Positions 26,344-37,800 of a stretch of DNA of 64,000 nucleotides are shown here, piece by piece. A program made the position numbers and the translations under genes. The DNA comes from Heliopora coerulea (Eukaryota; Cnidaria; Anthozoa; Scleralcyonacea; Helioporidae): assembly GCA_030142905.1 (NCBI GenBank), contig JASJOG010000252.1, positions 186,501 to 250,500 on the forward strand, read 5' to 3'. The first letter of the stretch is position 1. Each line of letters starts with the position of its first letter. The notes below the pieces were generated by a model that worked only from the letters and a program-made list of their open reading frames with translations, had not been told where the DNA came from and searched no databases.

Positions 26344-27038
26344 CCGTGTTTATTCCAATAGACGCCCTGGGCGTTTATTCAAAATTTGAGCTCTAAAGGG
26401 AGGCGTTTATTAGAGAGAAGCGTTTATTAGAGAGGGGAGTTTATTTCAAAATTTAATATTTCAACTTCAAAAATAGAAAATGTTCACACGAAATTCACTA
26501 AAATGTTCACACACAATGTCAATTTCACCGTCATTATCGTAAGTAATAAAAGATAAAAAGTTTGTTCACTGCACTCTCAACATCAGAATGAGCGATTAAA
26601 AACAAAAAAATTTTCACACAATTCTACAATAAAATTTTCACTCAATTTCTATGTCATCGCATCATACTCAAAAAAAAAGTTTGTCATCTGCGTCCTCAAA
26701 ATCCGAGTCAGTGAGGACCTTGAAAGGATCGGGCCTAACGCATTCTTGCTGGACTGAAAGTTGAGACTGGAGCTGTCTCGCTACAGTTTCACACGGCTGT
26801 CCTTCCTTGAAACAGTGAATGAAATGATCTTCAAATCCGTCGACTGAAAGGTTAAGCATGCAGGTTTTCAAAGATTTCACAATTTCACAAACGGGTCCAT
26901 TTGGTTTACTGGGGTGCGTTTCTTGAAAGGGGGCGTTTATTGGAGGGAGGCGTTTATTATATATTCTTATGAGTTGAGGGGGTGTTTATTGGAGAGAGGC
27001 GTTTATTAGATAGTGGGTGTCTATTGGAATAAATACGG
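26344..27038 (-). mobile_element. pogo-like DNA transposon remnant (TA target site)
   Basis: The terminal inverted repeats read CCGTGTTTATTCCAATAGAC (left) and, inward from the right, CCGTATTTATTCCAATAGAC. Each is flanked by TA (26,342-26,343 and 27,039-27,040), the target of Tc1/mariner/pogo elements. Subterminal copies of GGCGTTTATTAGAGAG-like words repeat near both ends. A minus-strand frame inside (26,668-26,880) resembles a transposase C-terminus. At 695 bp it is internally deleted. Confidence 0.75.
26668..26880 (-). pseudogene. pogo/Tigger-type transposase C-terminal fragment
   Basis: Seventy codons with NLSVDGFEDHFIHCF and a C-terminal acidic stretch (DSDFEDADD). Pogo/Tigger-type (CENP-B-like) transposases commonly end with a C-x(n)-DG-x-ED block and an acidic tail. 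The frame sits inside the TA-flanked element at 26,344-27,038. The catalytic DDE part is absent. Assignment rests on pattern resemblance only. Confidence 0.5.
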
Positions 27039-27419
27039 TAAGCTATTTTAGTTCATAGCCAAGCTATCGAGACGTTTGCAGAAAGTTAAAAGAAGTAAAG
27101 ATCAATTCGAGCTAAGACTATTTCGACTCAAATACCAACTGTGAACCTGTCAAACTCTGCTCTCAAAACTTGGTCTTCAGCATAGGAAGAGCTCTTTTGC
27201 GCTAGGAAACCATACGTCCTTTCAAATGACAAGAGATCCATAGAGATGAAATAACTTGTTAATTCGTGTTTCTCCAAGCCTCAAATGGCAAGGTGGAATA
27301 AAATTTGAGTCTTCTGGATCATACGGTCGTGTAGCGCGGCTTCTACTCTAGAAGAGCAGTCGTTGGTGGTTCGTTTGGGCGGGGCTGATGAAACTGAATA
27401 GATTCTACCTCAACGAACC

Positions 27420-27765
27420 TTGTCTTCACAGTTTTTGCCGTCGTTGGATCTTAAACTTCCAGAGTTTTTAGTGTTTAACCTTGATCATTTACGTATTTTC
27501 CACAGATTCACTGATTACGACTTTAATCCAATATTTAACAAATCAATACACAGCTATAATACTAGGAACAAAGAGAATATCAGGAAACCCTTATCTAGAG
27601 GACGCTGGGGTTATTGGACAGTATTATCACACGCATCTGATGAATAGAACAAAGTTGAACCCTCAAAAAGAGCTATTAAGGAATTTCACGTTTTTAAGAA
27701 AGAATTTTACTTATTTTTGTAAATATTGTTTACTTAACTGTTTAAGTTTAGGTATAGTTTAGTGT
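27420..27765 (+). pseudogene. LINE reverse transcriptase C-terminal remnant
   Basis: The frame contains SIHSYNTRNKENIRKPLSRG and then GYW, matching the conserved ending of CR1/L2/Jockey-like LINE ORF2 proteins (H-x-Y-x-T-R .. G...WN-LP). A frame break follows, after which a typical end (FKKEFYLF, stop) is readable in another frame near 27,690-27,720. Only the last part of the element remains: a 5'-truncated, decayed copy. Confidence 0.6.
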
Positions 27766-27867
27766 CGATGTAGTATATTGTATAGTGTAGGTCCCAGATG
27801 AAAAGCACTGTGTAAGTGATCTGGTTTATCTCATTAAAGATTCTTTTCAATTAATCAATCAATCACT
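27766..27867 (+). mobile_element. LINE 3' UTR and simple tail
   Basis: Non-coding sequence directly after the LINE RT remnant. It ends in a short tandem tail (AATCAATCAATCA), typical of non-LTR retrotransposons that end in a simple repeat rather than poly(A). Confidence 0.55.
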
Positions 27868-29204
27868 ATATGACGTATCAAGCAAGTGGAAAATAACATT
27901 AACGAGATCAGAGCATCCCTGTGGCCATATGAACGCAAATCTTACATTCACAAACGTCCGTTGATCAGCAATCAACCTAAATGTGATTAAAGACTAATCC
28001 GAAGAAGACGATGACGAGTATCTAAAGTGCCTTTATTTATACTGAGTAGGATATCCAAGAAATGGTAAACACTTTCGGTGTTTTCTCCACCGCAGTAAAC
28101 TACCCAAATTTTGAAGTAATCATGGTCTAAAATGTTAATTTGTCATCAAAATCTAAATTCTCCTTACTAGAGAAGGACGACTACGAATTTATCCATTTTT
28201 CGATCGGGTTATTGCAATGTACACGTGGTTTTCAGCTAATCATTGTATGCATTTTCTGAATTTAGTTTTATAACACAGCAATATACACCAACATGCCAAA
28301 TTTTTAATAAATACTTTGCTTCCCTATCTCAAAGTGGAAAATGTATGACCAGTGCACGGTAAAATAATATTCACGGGAACGTTAAGTGAATTGACATGCT
28401 GATCAAACCCTTAAAATCAACACGTCATGCACACAGTCTTTGAGCGATTACTAAATAGGATAGGCGAGATGAAATTTTCAGACAGTGGGCAATACAGGAT
28501 TGGAGTTACAGTAAGCATTAGGATTAGCCTTTCACTAATCTAAACCTCAACTCAAATTTCCCCTGCTTAGAATATTCTCCTGCTGTCCACAATTTAGTAT
28601 TTCTTGCAATGTCGCGTGCAATGGTGCGCCGTATTTTTTGATTTATCTATATCATTAGTAAACATGTTTATTGTACACCATTCTGTCTTCACTTACCCTT
28701 TGGTATGTTACAAGTTTTGGCACTCCATAAGTTCTGAGGAAACTAACTTCTCCGACAAAACCTTCTGGCTTTACGTCACTGTGACGTCAACAATAGAAAT
28801 TATTTGAAGTTTTCGAGAGGAAATTCAACCTTCCAACATGAAAGGAATTTTCTCAACGCATTGTAACTGTAGATATTCCGCACCGACGACATACAATTTT
28901 GCTGACACAGTTTTATCGGCACAGTTTTGAATACGTTCGTCGTTGCAGGTGTATTTGCTCATTAGCACATACTTAGCTGACGACAGAGTAACATTCCGAA
29001 AGCCTGTGGTTTTTATTCGATTAAAGGCAACTGAGACAAAATTTGTTGCCTTTTTTCTAAGCTGTTTCTTAAGGAATTCCCCTTGAAAACAGGGACTTAT
29101 TACGGACATCCTACCTTACTACCACAGCTGAAAAACGCAAAGCCGCACAATAGAAGTGTTAAGCCTCGGCATTATGAGTAAATGTTGCATTTCTCATTTT
29201 AATA
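27868..29204. other. No gene recognised
   Basis: No supported exon, RNA gene or transposon end was seen. The 94-codon minus frame (28,825-29,109) has no recognisable motif. Confidence 0.5.
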
Positions 29205-29372
29205 CAGGGACGGCGGAGCCGGGGGGCTGTAGGTCCCCCCTTTTTTTCCAAATGTGATGTTGAAACAACTACGTTTTAAAACACTTATGGTGAAATTTCC
29301 CGGAGAAGCATACAAAATGCTATATTTTTATCTCGAGCCTCCCCCGTTCGAATTTCCGCTTCGCCATCCCTG
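29205..29372. mobile_element. MITE with TA target site (168 bp)
   Basis: The left end CAGGGACGGCGGAGC and the right end (read inward) CAGGGATGGCGAAGC are inverted repeats. TA dinucleotides flank both ends (29,203-29,204; 29,373-29,374). There is no coding capacity. Confidence 0.7.
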
Positions 29373-29374
29373 TA

Positions 29375-31925
29375 ACAGCCAATGTATCTTACTAGAGGCG
29401 ATATTACATGTGGGACGATTTTTTACCCAAACAATGTCGCACAAAGATTAACGCGTGTAACATGTCATTTGCGGACGATTTCTAACAATATTCCGTTGCA
29501 GCTTCATGATGCCGTAAATTCGTAGAATAGTCCAGTTTAACGTAACCTTTAAATAGAACCTTGTTCACAAGCGTAAAAGATGTTTACCTACTTTTCTGGG
29601 CCAATAGTAATATTTAGGGGATTTTTACGATTAGTCTCAAATTCAAGGACTTTTCAAAGCTGGGGGCAAAATTCAAGGGTTTTGTTGACAATCATGCCAT
29701 GCTGTTATAATTAATAAAATAACATTCCAAAAACTGGTGTTCTAATTGGTTGAGTAATATGTTTCTAGAACCTGTTAGCTTGCACAAATGCTGGTATTTC
29801 ATCTGATCATGTCGGAAAATTTGCATCTTGATAGTCTCAATAAATGAGCATTGTATCTGTCCTGGTTTTCGACAGGTGATTTTGGGAAAGAACTATGAAA
29901 GCGAATCCCTCGTTCTCACATACATGGAATAGTTCTGACGAAACCGGATTCGATCAAGCTGGGGCAAAACCCGATTTTTGACTTCGTATTTCCACGGCCA
30001 TGTCTCGTTCTCAAACGTCCTCTTGTGCTTCTATAACGCATTAGACTGTTCTTACATTTCTGGTTCTATCACGAAGGATAGAAATTCTGAATAACATTAG
30101 CAAACTGAGGTAAAGACCAAGTTTTTAGTCCCTTGGCCCTTAAAATGTTGGGGGTTGATAAGATTTTTTAAACGAAAACCGTTAAATACTGTCATTTTCA
30201 CTGAATAAGTCTCAGTTGATTGCAACGAACGTCGGCCAACCGGCAAATTTTTTAATTAAATTTAAGGATAATCTTGTTTTCTGATTGGCTCAAATGAACA
30301 CGCTTTGGCGTGAAGGAAAGTCCATATTAGCTAATTTCTGAACCATCCTTATGGGAACATAATGAGAAAACTTCATTAAATTTTCTCTTTGTGTGAGTTA
30401 ATGAAAGTGTTTCCTGGTAATAAAAAGAAAAGGTGAAATGGAATTATTTGGTAACGAAATGAAGCTAGTGCTAGTTTGCTGTCAACGCAGCTCAGAAATG
30501 ATTTTATGGCTGTTATACGCATTCACTGCTGGGCCTTAATTTTTGTTACTAAGCTACGATTACCACCTGAATTATCACTGGCCTATGTTTTGATGAATGG
30601 TAGTTTCTTTTTGTCTAGCTCACTGCTGAAAGTAAAATTAAGAATGCGATGAGTTTAGATAATCGTGAAGTGGTCATACATTCGGGAAAATGAGAGAACA
30701 CTTACGAACATAACGATCTACGGAGGCTTGACAAAAGGCTTAACCCAAACAGACAAAGGGCTAACCAAGAACATTCGCGAAAAGCTAAAAAAAGCATTGG
30801 GAAATAAGTGGCCCAGACGAGATCTCACAACTTCGACATCAGCCTGCCCGCAGCTATTTACTCCAATGCGAGCTCAGTCTCCTCGTAACATGAACAAAAT
30901 ACCGCTTCCTATAATTTATTTTCACAACTCTTTACCTTTGTTTTCATTACCTGTTGCCATCTATCTCTTAATTTATTTATTTTTATCACCTTCTGCTATT
31001 ATTCTCTCACTCTTAGAAGGAAATAGAAAGAGTCACGCGTATTTGCCAGCACTCTGAGCATGTTATACCTAGGCAGTGAAATGTTAGTGAAAAGGCTATT
31101 TATATGAGGCAGACTAAACGGCATAGCTTGCCTATCTTTTTATTTGATGAAAATCGCATCATGGATGTAACTGAAGACTACCAAAATGAATTTCCGAAGC
31201 AGAATCCGATTAATTTAGCTGTGAAATACCCAAAGTTAATTCAAATAATCTTCAAAAGGGTGAAGGCAGATTTAAGAGACACAATTCACTTCGCTTAGCC
31301 GGACCAGCTGGGCTCATATAATAAGCTTCATGTCCTGTCTTGTCAATTACATGTATAGCAGTTTTACGGCCTAATTGTACCAGCCGCTAGACTCGGCATT
31401 AAAAATAATTCAAGTTTGGGCTTTTTCTTTAGCGAAACTAAAACCAGTTCTGTTTTTCATTTTCGTCTTGAGTGTATTTCACAGTTTTGGTGAAACGAGT
31501 AATGCGGCAGACGTAGCTAGCCCAAATCATATAAACAGTCCTTTAAATAAGAGCTTTTTTTCTTACGTTGCGATTACAGTTTCTCCCCGGAAAACAAATA
31601 GCCGAGATTAATTCACCTAGCAGTTCTTCAAAATTATCTCCTATTTGACAATCGCATTCTAAAAATTGCCTGTGACCTAATAGCCTAGTTATTGTGTTTA
31701 AAAAAAAGAAAACTTTGTTCAGACACAGAGCTATAATGGCAAATTTGTGTGCAGCTAATGGAAAACCAGCAACTGCATATTATACGACTAGCAAACTATC
31801 CCCACGGTAAAATAAAGAGAAAATTTCCATTTGATCGAACATAGCGAAAATCATACATAATAGTTGACCAAAGTCGGGTTTCGCAAAACGGGTCGGGTAA
31901 TCTTAAGGTGTGACTTTTAATGAAC
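29375..31925. other. No gene recognised
   Basis: A 130-codon plus frame (30,665-31,057) is the longest here, but it mixes hydrophobic and charged segments without any known motif and lacks splice context. A word resembling the PLE 3' end (GCTGGGCCTTAAT.. then ACGATTACCACCTG) lies near 30,530-30,575 and may be a PLE tail relic. Confidence 0.45.
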
Positions 31926-31934
31926 AAAAATTTT

Positions 31935-32015
31935 TCACGATAATCTGACACTGCCGAAGTCAGCTGAAAAATGTCGACTCGAGTGGGATTGTTGACTTCG
32001 GCAGTGTCAGATTAT
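31935..32015. mobile_element. Fold-back hairpin, sister of the 43,930-44,125 element
   Basis: Arms containing AATCTGACACTGCCGAAGTC and its reverse complement enclose a short centre with GTCGACTCGAGTGGGATT. The arm and centre words match those of the larger fold-back at 43,930-44,125, but most of the tRNA-like centre is missing here, so this looks like a deleted copy. Confidence 0.65.
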
Positions 32016-32754
32016 CACGAAAAATTTCTGTTAGTGTATATCTGTTAGTGTATCCTGTTATGTGTGACTTTAAAATTTGCTAAGTTTCCACATTTTGTGG
32101 CTGTTAAAGATAACACATTTCTCAGTCAACAATAGTTTTGAATTCTTACCTTGATTGGAATAACTTTTACTGAGGTCAAACAAACATGGATTTGAAATTG
32201 TTTTATTATCAGCTTTTTTGTACATAGGTTGGGTTGCATTTTTGTTATTTTAGTCAGGAGGTCTAGAACGAAATCTCCATCTTATCTCGAAATCTCCATC
32301 ATTCCTTTTACGCCTGAAATAGAGAAGAAAACCAGAGCTATGATAATAGAAAACCTAGTCATCAAAATTGTTGGGAATTAAGCTACTTTAAGGCTTGGTT
32401 TGTCGAAGAAATAAAAATATCAGAGATAGCATTTTCGTCGGTTTCATTGAAACGCTTGTCCAAAGTGTAGTAGTAGAATAAAGACCAATGATGAAAGCAA
32501 GATATTTCAACGTGCTTGGATCACACGACTTTAACGACGTCTAGTCAAAAGTTCGTCGTTAGCATCGCAAGCAATATATCGCTAACTACCGCACTAAACG
32601 AGAATGTCTTGTTCCATATTTAGGAACAGCAACGGTCGTTGCAACAACGGAAGCCATCAATAACAGTTATTTCCATTAACAAAAATTGTTAGTGATGGTT
32701 GCGATCGAGTCATCTCAAACTGAATTAGGAAACAGCGTTCTCTGGTCAAAAATA

Positions 32755-32800
32755 CTTTATTTCGAGTTTTCAACCACCATTCGGTGGCCTTCCACGGGAG
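32755..32800 (-). ncRNA. Degenerate hammerhead-like PLE tail
   Basis: On the minus strand a GGCCACC-GAAT-GGTGG stem-loop is followed by TTGAAAACTCG. This corresponds to stem II plus the GAAA box of PLE hammerheads. The upstream CTGANGA box is not intact. It lies about 200 bp downstream (in minus sense) of the PLE endonuclease remnant, as expected for a PLE 3' tail. Confidence 0.35.
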
Positions 32801-32999
32801 AAAGCTGAGTGGAAAAGAACGATTAGACTTATATAGTATCGACTTGGATATACATGTTTATGAATAATTGACTATTAAAAATGTTAGTTGAAAGTTACTA
32901 ATATTTGCGGGGCCTACGCTTGGGAATAAACAGAACAGTGGCGAGTTTGTTGGTTAGAATGGAATACTAGCCTAATAGTTTTGCGTTGTTGTAGGCGTT

Positions 33000-33245
33000 T
33001 TCAACGATGGTGGTGTGCCAGGATTCAATTAACGTCCTGATACGATTATGTCCTCCTCTGATTAAGCGTGCGTTGTCGAAATCTATCACGAGTCCGTACT
33101 TCTATGAATAATTTGCAATGCCAGGACCATGTGCGCAGTTTTTAATGTTTCTGATGTGTTCTCTTTTCCTTTATTCAATGATAATCCAGTTTCCCCAAAG
33201 TACGTCGAGGAGCATTGTTTGTAGGGCATCGTGTATATAACGTCA
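33000..33245 (-). pseudogene. PLE GIY-YIG endonuclease remnant
   Basis: On the minus strand the frames read YTMPYKQCSSTYFGETGLSL and then, after frame breaks, VIDFDNARLIRGG and TLIESWHTT. This is the order seen in PLE endonucleases (C..C...Y.G.T.R.L, DF-D-A, E-x-WHS). At least two frame disruptions make it non-functional. Only the C-terminal domain remains. Confidence 0.65.
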
Positions 33246-33629
33246 GTTTGTTGTTCTTAAAGCTGGTTTTCATAAATCGCAATTCATCAGAATTCGTTGG
33301 AATCATGTTTTGCGATCAATTAGGATGGATTGTGACAGATGAAAACCGCCTCCAATATACGAAAATCGTGTATCGTATTTCATCCTCAAAAAATTTGTTT
33401 ATTCCGATAACTGCGATACATTAAAATCAGAAATAGGATGAAAGTTGATATGAGGTTTTCATAAGTTGGAACCCATCCTAGTTGATCGTTGACCATGAAT
33501 TCCGACGAATTTCGATGAATTTGGTGAATGGAAAAGGAGAGAATGATGAATGAGGTGTCATAACTGGGATTAAGGTGGAGGAGAAAAGAAAAAAACCCAA
33601 TTAAAATCGTGTAGGTTATTTAAGCCGAA

Positions 33630-33775
33630 AATTTTCATGTAAATAGACACTCTGAGGATGTTTCTTGTAAAGTGACGAAACCTTAGTTCCTCGTTAAAGT
33701 ATCTTTCGAAGTATCCTGATATGTTTATTTGAGATATGGGCTTCTTCAAAATTATTTGCTGGGCAATAATCTTTA
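33630..33775 (+). mobile_element. Possible PLE tail relic
   Basis: CTCTGAGGATGTTTC is followed by GTGACGAAACC, an arrangement like the hammerhead core boxes (CUGANGA .. GAAA) of the other PLE tails. TTTGCTGGGC follows about 90 bp later, like the GCTGGGCC word near other PLE 3' ends. Confidence 0.35.
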
Positions 33776-34860
33776 TTATTGAACACCTTGTTATAAATGT
33801 TAAACTTTATTGCCGTTTTAAAAGGTTACACTCGAAAATTAAAGTTTTTCACTAAATAAACAGTATAGTTTTAAGTAACACATTTAGCGTACTTTTTCTG
33901 CTTGCCTGATTTGCGAGCAGAATTTGAGCAGAATTTTGGGCAGAATTTGCGATTTTTACGAGCAGTGCCAGCAGGCAGAATTACCCATTTTGCGATCAGA
34001 ATTTACCCAAGCCTGGCCGTGAGCCATCCGTATTGTTACGTCATCACAAGCTGTTTTCCATTATTCGCAACTATCGTTATTGCCATCATCTTGTGCATAC
34101 AGCCTTTATGCATGCCAAGCCACAGGAAGCTGGTGACAAGCTGACAACAAGATCATAAATCGATGTAATACTGATCTGTATGGAACTGAAAAACTGAGCC
34201 GCTTAAGACGCAAATCTTCACAGAAAAGAAAACAAACGGCCATTAAAGATTACAATACTTTTCTTATCGAAAGTCGTTCTTAGTTTCTCAGACGTCTCTC
34301 AGCGTTTCCGGCTCATTTTAAGATGTTCTAGAATTCTGAGTTCTTCCCCCTAGTAACTACTCATCCTAAAACTCGATTAAATAAGAACTAAAGCTGTGAT
34401 ACGTCTGAGAAAATTGAGCGGAAACACTTGATAAAGTAATGTCTGTTTCATTTTAACTGCAATACAGGTTTCTGTATGACGATTGAGCTTTTTGGTGTGG
34501 TATAAAACCTCTTCATTACCTCGGCTCATGTTCCTGTTGAGAGCCGTTGAGCTATCTGTGGTCCAACAAGCCGATTTTACGTAGGGGTGGGAGGAAGGGT
34601 AAAAATTAACCTTCGTTTCTAAATTAGCTTTAAACACCTCCCACTTCCTGCAGCTATTTTCATCGCTGTAAAATAAACCAATATATTACGTCCAACCTTA
34701 TCCCCTTAAAAATCGCGAAACGTTCAAAAACAAAATCTATATATCACATACAGAACAAATCTATATATGATGGTCGTTCGTCGAAAACTTTTGTCAAGCA
34801 GAAAACACTTGTTACTTTTGGAACCAGCTTCGCACTACTGTGTTTACCATTAATAGAACC
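33776..34860. other. Downstream flank of EIF3K, no gene recognised
   Basis: This presumably contains the 3' UTR and polyadenylation region of the minus-strand EIF3K gene that ends at 34,861. No other feature was recognised. Confidence 0.5.
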
Positions 34861-37800
34861 TCACTTACTATGGAAGTCAATCTTCTCCACTATGTTCTTT
34901 GACTTGATGTGTTCTTGGTTACCAATAAATACTTTCCCGTCTTGTCGTAGATTCCAACCACGTGACGTAATCCACGCCTGAAGTTCATCACCTAAACCAA
35001 AATGAAGGATACGCGTACATGTAGTCAACTTGTAGTAAACCTAACATTTCGCGTTTAGTGACTGCGGTAAAAGTGATAGAAACTTAGGATTAACTTTTTT
35101 CCCAAAATCTTACTTGATTCAACCAACAAAGTAAACAGGTGGATAAGTTAATTAAAAAATTGAATGTAGCTACTATCAATAAATGAGTTTGTGCAAACCT
35201 TCCAGTCCACCAAGTAGATCTGCCAGGAGATGAACATCAATACTTTGATAGGTAACACTAAGCACATCACTTATATCTATAAGTAAATATAATTTAAAAA
35301 CATCACAAAACATACTATACCATCAAAACTTAACCAACAAACAATTTTAATGTTTAGTCATAAATAGTAGTAACTTGGCAAGAAAGTTCTGTACAACCAG
35401 TAATGTTGAACCAGAAATTTATGCATGTGGTTTGTAGTGTTAACCTACTGACAAACAGACTTGTCAAGAGGTTTCTCCATATCAAGTAAAAGTTTGGCAT
35501 TAGTCTCATAAGAAAAATAATCTGGTATTACTCTGGCCAGATTAAAACAATAAAAAAAAAAGCTGTTTTCAGCCAGACTGGTTGTCAATTGGTTAAAGAT
35601 ATCCAATAACATTGTAGTCGTAGGCCCAGCTCAAGATTCTAATATGAACAGCCATGACGAGATAAATCACGACAAATAACAAAACATGTTAGTTTATAAA
35701 AGCTTTACTGACGTTTCGTTGCAGACGCGCAACATTTTCAAAGTGAAATACACGATGAATAAGGTAAGGATATAAAAATAATATTTACATGGTGTTGAAA
35801 AATAATTAGCCAATGAGGGAGAAGGAAAGGTGAGAGAATAGTAGAAGAAAAGCGGAAGGAGAGAAGACCAATTAAAATAAGGCAAGCGGAACAGACCTGA
35901 TGTTTTCGTTAAGGACTGGCTAAAATTTGCCGATGAGTAAACTCTCCCGAATGAGTAACTCAAAGGGCGAATTACAGGACGAGGTGATAGAAAAGTCATC
36001 GGCGGAGATGGCGTGATGAGAAGCTCTAGTGTGAGAAAGAATACTAGATAGGCTAGTGTAAGATCTTTTATTCCCAGTTAAAGGCGAGATTCCTAGGTGT
36101 TCAGAGATGCGTGTGTGTAGACGTTTGCCCTATATACGATGCTCCGCAGCATCGACACGAGTATTGCGGTTAAAAATTGTCATTTTCTTTTTAATGGCCG
36201 TCTCTACGAACAAGTTGATGGTGTGGCTATGGGGTCCCCCGTAGGTTCTTCATTTGCCAACACATTCTTATGTTATCATGAAAAGATCTGGTTGGATAGC
36301 TGCCCTAGAGATTTTAAACCGTTAATTTATCGACGTTATGTTGATGATTGCTTTGTAATATTTCGCTGTCCTGACCATGTTAAGCCCCTCTTAGATTATC
36401 TAAATTCACAACACAACAGCATTAAATTTTCGAGCGAGATCGACGTAAATAATACTCTTCCATTTCTTGACGTTTTGATTGAACGTAACAACGGTTTTTC
36501 CACTTTGATTTATCGTAAACCTACTTTTTCGGGACTTTTCACTAATTTTGACAGCTTTATCCTACTTTCATTTAAACGTGGACTTGTCTACACCCTTCTC
36601 GACAGATATTTTAAGATATGCTCCTCCTACCACATCTTTCATTTGGAAGTCATCAAGCTGAAAAATCTTCTCACTAACAATGGGTATCCTATTTCCTTCT
36701 TTGACCTTTGTCTTGGTAAATTTCTTGATAAAGTTTTTTCAGTTTCCGCTAAAAATTACGATGTTTCGAAACGTGTCATTTGTTTTTCTATGCCATTTAT
36801 GGGGAAACACTGCCTTCAAATCCGTTCGCAGTTAACAAAACTTCTCTCCTGTTTTCCTTAAGTTGAGCTGCAGGTTATCTCTAAGTCTGGCAAACGTCGG
36901 TCTAGTTTCCTCCGGTTCAAGGATAGTATTCCTAAATTAATGACATCGCATGTTGTCTATTAATACTCGTGTCGATGCTGCGGAGCATCGTGTATAGGGC
37001 AAACTCGACGCCTTCTACACACACGCATCTCTGAACACCTAGGAATCTCGCCTTTAACTGGGAAGAAAAGATCTTACACTAGCCTATCTAGTATTCTTTC
37101 TCACACTAGAACTTCTCATCACGCCATCTCCGCCGATGACTTTTCTATCACCTCGTCCTGTAATTCGCCCTTTGAGTTACTCATTCGGGAGAGTTTACTC
37201 ATCGGCAAATTTAAGCCTGTCCTATCAGGTCTGTTCAGCTTGCCTTATTTTAATTGGTCTTCTCTCCTTCCGTTCTTCTTCTACTATTCTCTCACCTTTC
37301 CTTCTCCCTGATTGGCTAATTATTTTTCAACACTTTGTAAATATTGTTTTTATATCCTTACCTTATTCATCATGTATTTCACTTTGAAAATGTTGCGCGT
37401 CAGCAACGAAACGTCAGTAAAGCTTTTATAAACTAACATGTTTTGTTATTTGTCGTGATTTATCTCGTCATGGCTATTCATATTAGAATCTTGAGCTGGG
37501 CCTTAATATTCATCCTACGACTACGATTCCCGCCTGGTAAATCTTTGGTTAATATTCCAATAACATTATTAGATTAGTTTTGGTTTCCTTCATTAATCCT
37601 GAATAATGTGTAATGATTTTTAAAGTTTATGGTGAACAGTCCTACAGGGTTCAAAAATTACAGTAACAGCATTTACTGTAACTTAATTCAGAATAGTTCA
37701 AATTGGGTAGCTATAGACTTTCCGGGCGGAAAACGTAGTCTCAGGATAAAAATGAGAGCCCAGCTCAAAAACATCTTGGCTATCCAGAATTAGTAGAAAC

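Larger units (their letters stand above)
35614..37544 (+). mobile_element. Penelope-like element with inverted tail copies
   Basis: A 5'-truncated PLE reads plus: RT (36,139-36,861), GIY-YIG endonuclease (about 36,955-37,320), then a 3' tail (about 37,320-37,544). An inverted copy of its endonuclease and tail lies at the left (35,614-36,165). About 24-bp near-identical flanks containing TCCAATAACATT occur on both sides (35,589-35,613 and 37,545-37,567), with a small indel. The whole inverted unit therefore seems to have inserted as one piece. It lies in EIF3K intron 7, antisense to the gene. Confidence 0.85.

Noticed and set aside
30665..31057. 130-codon plus frame with a hydrophobic C-terminal half
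   Set aside because: No motif, no splice context and no codon signal I can point to; length alone is not enough in AT-rich DNA.
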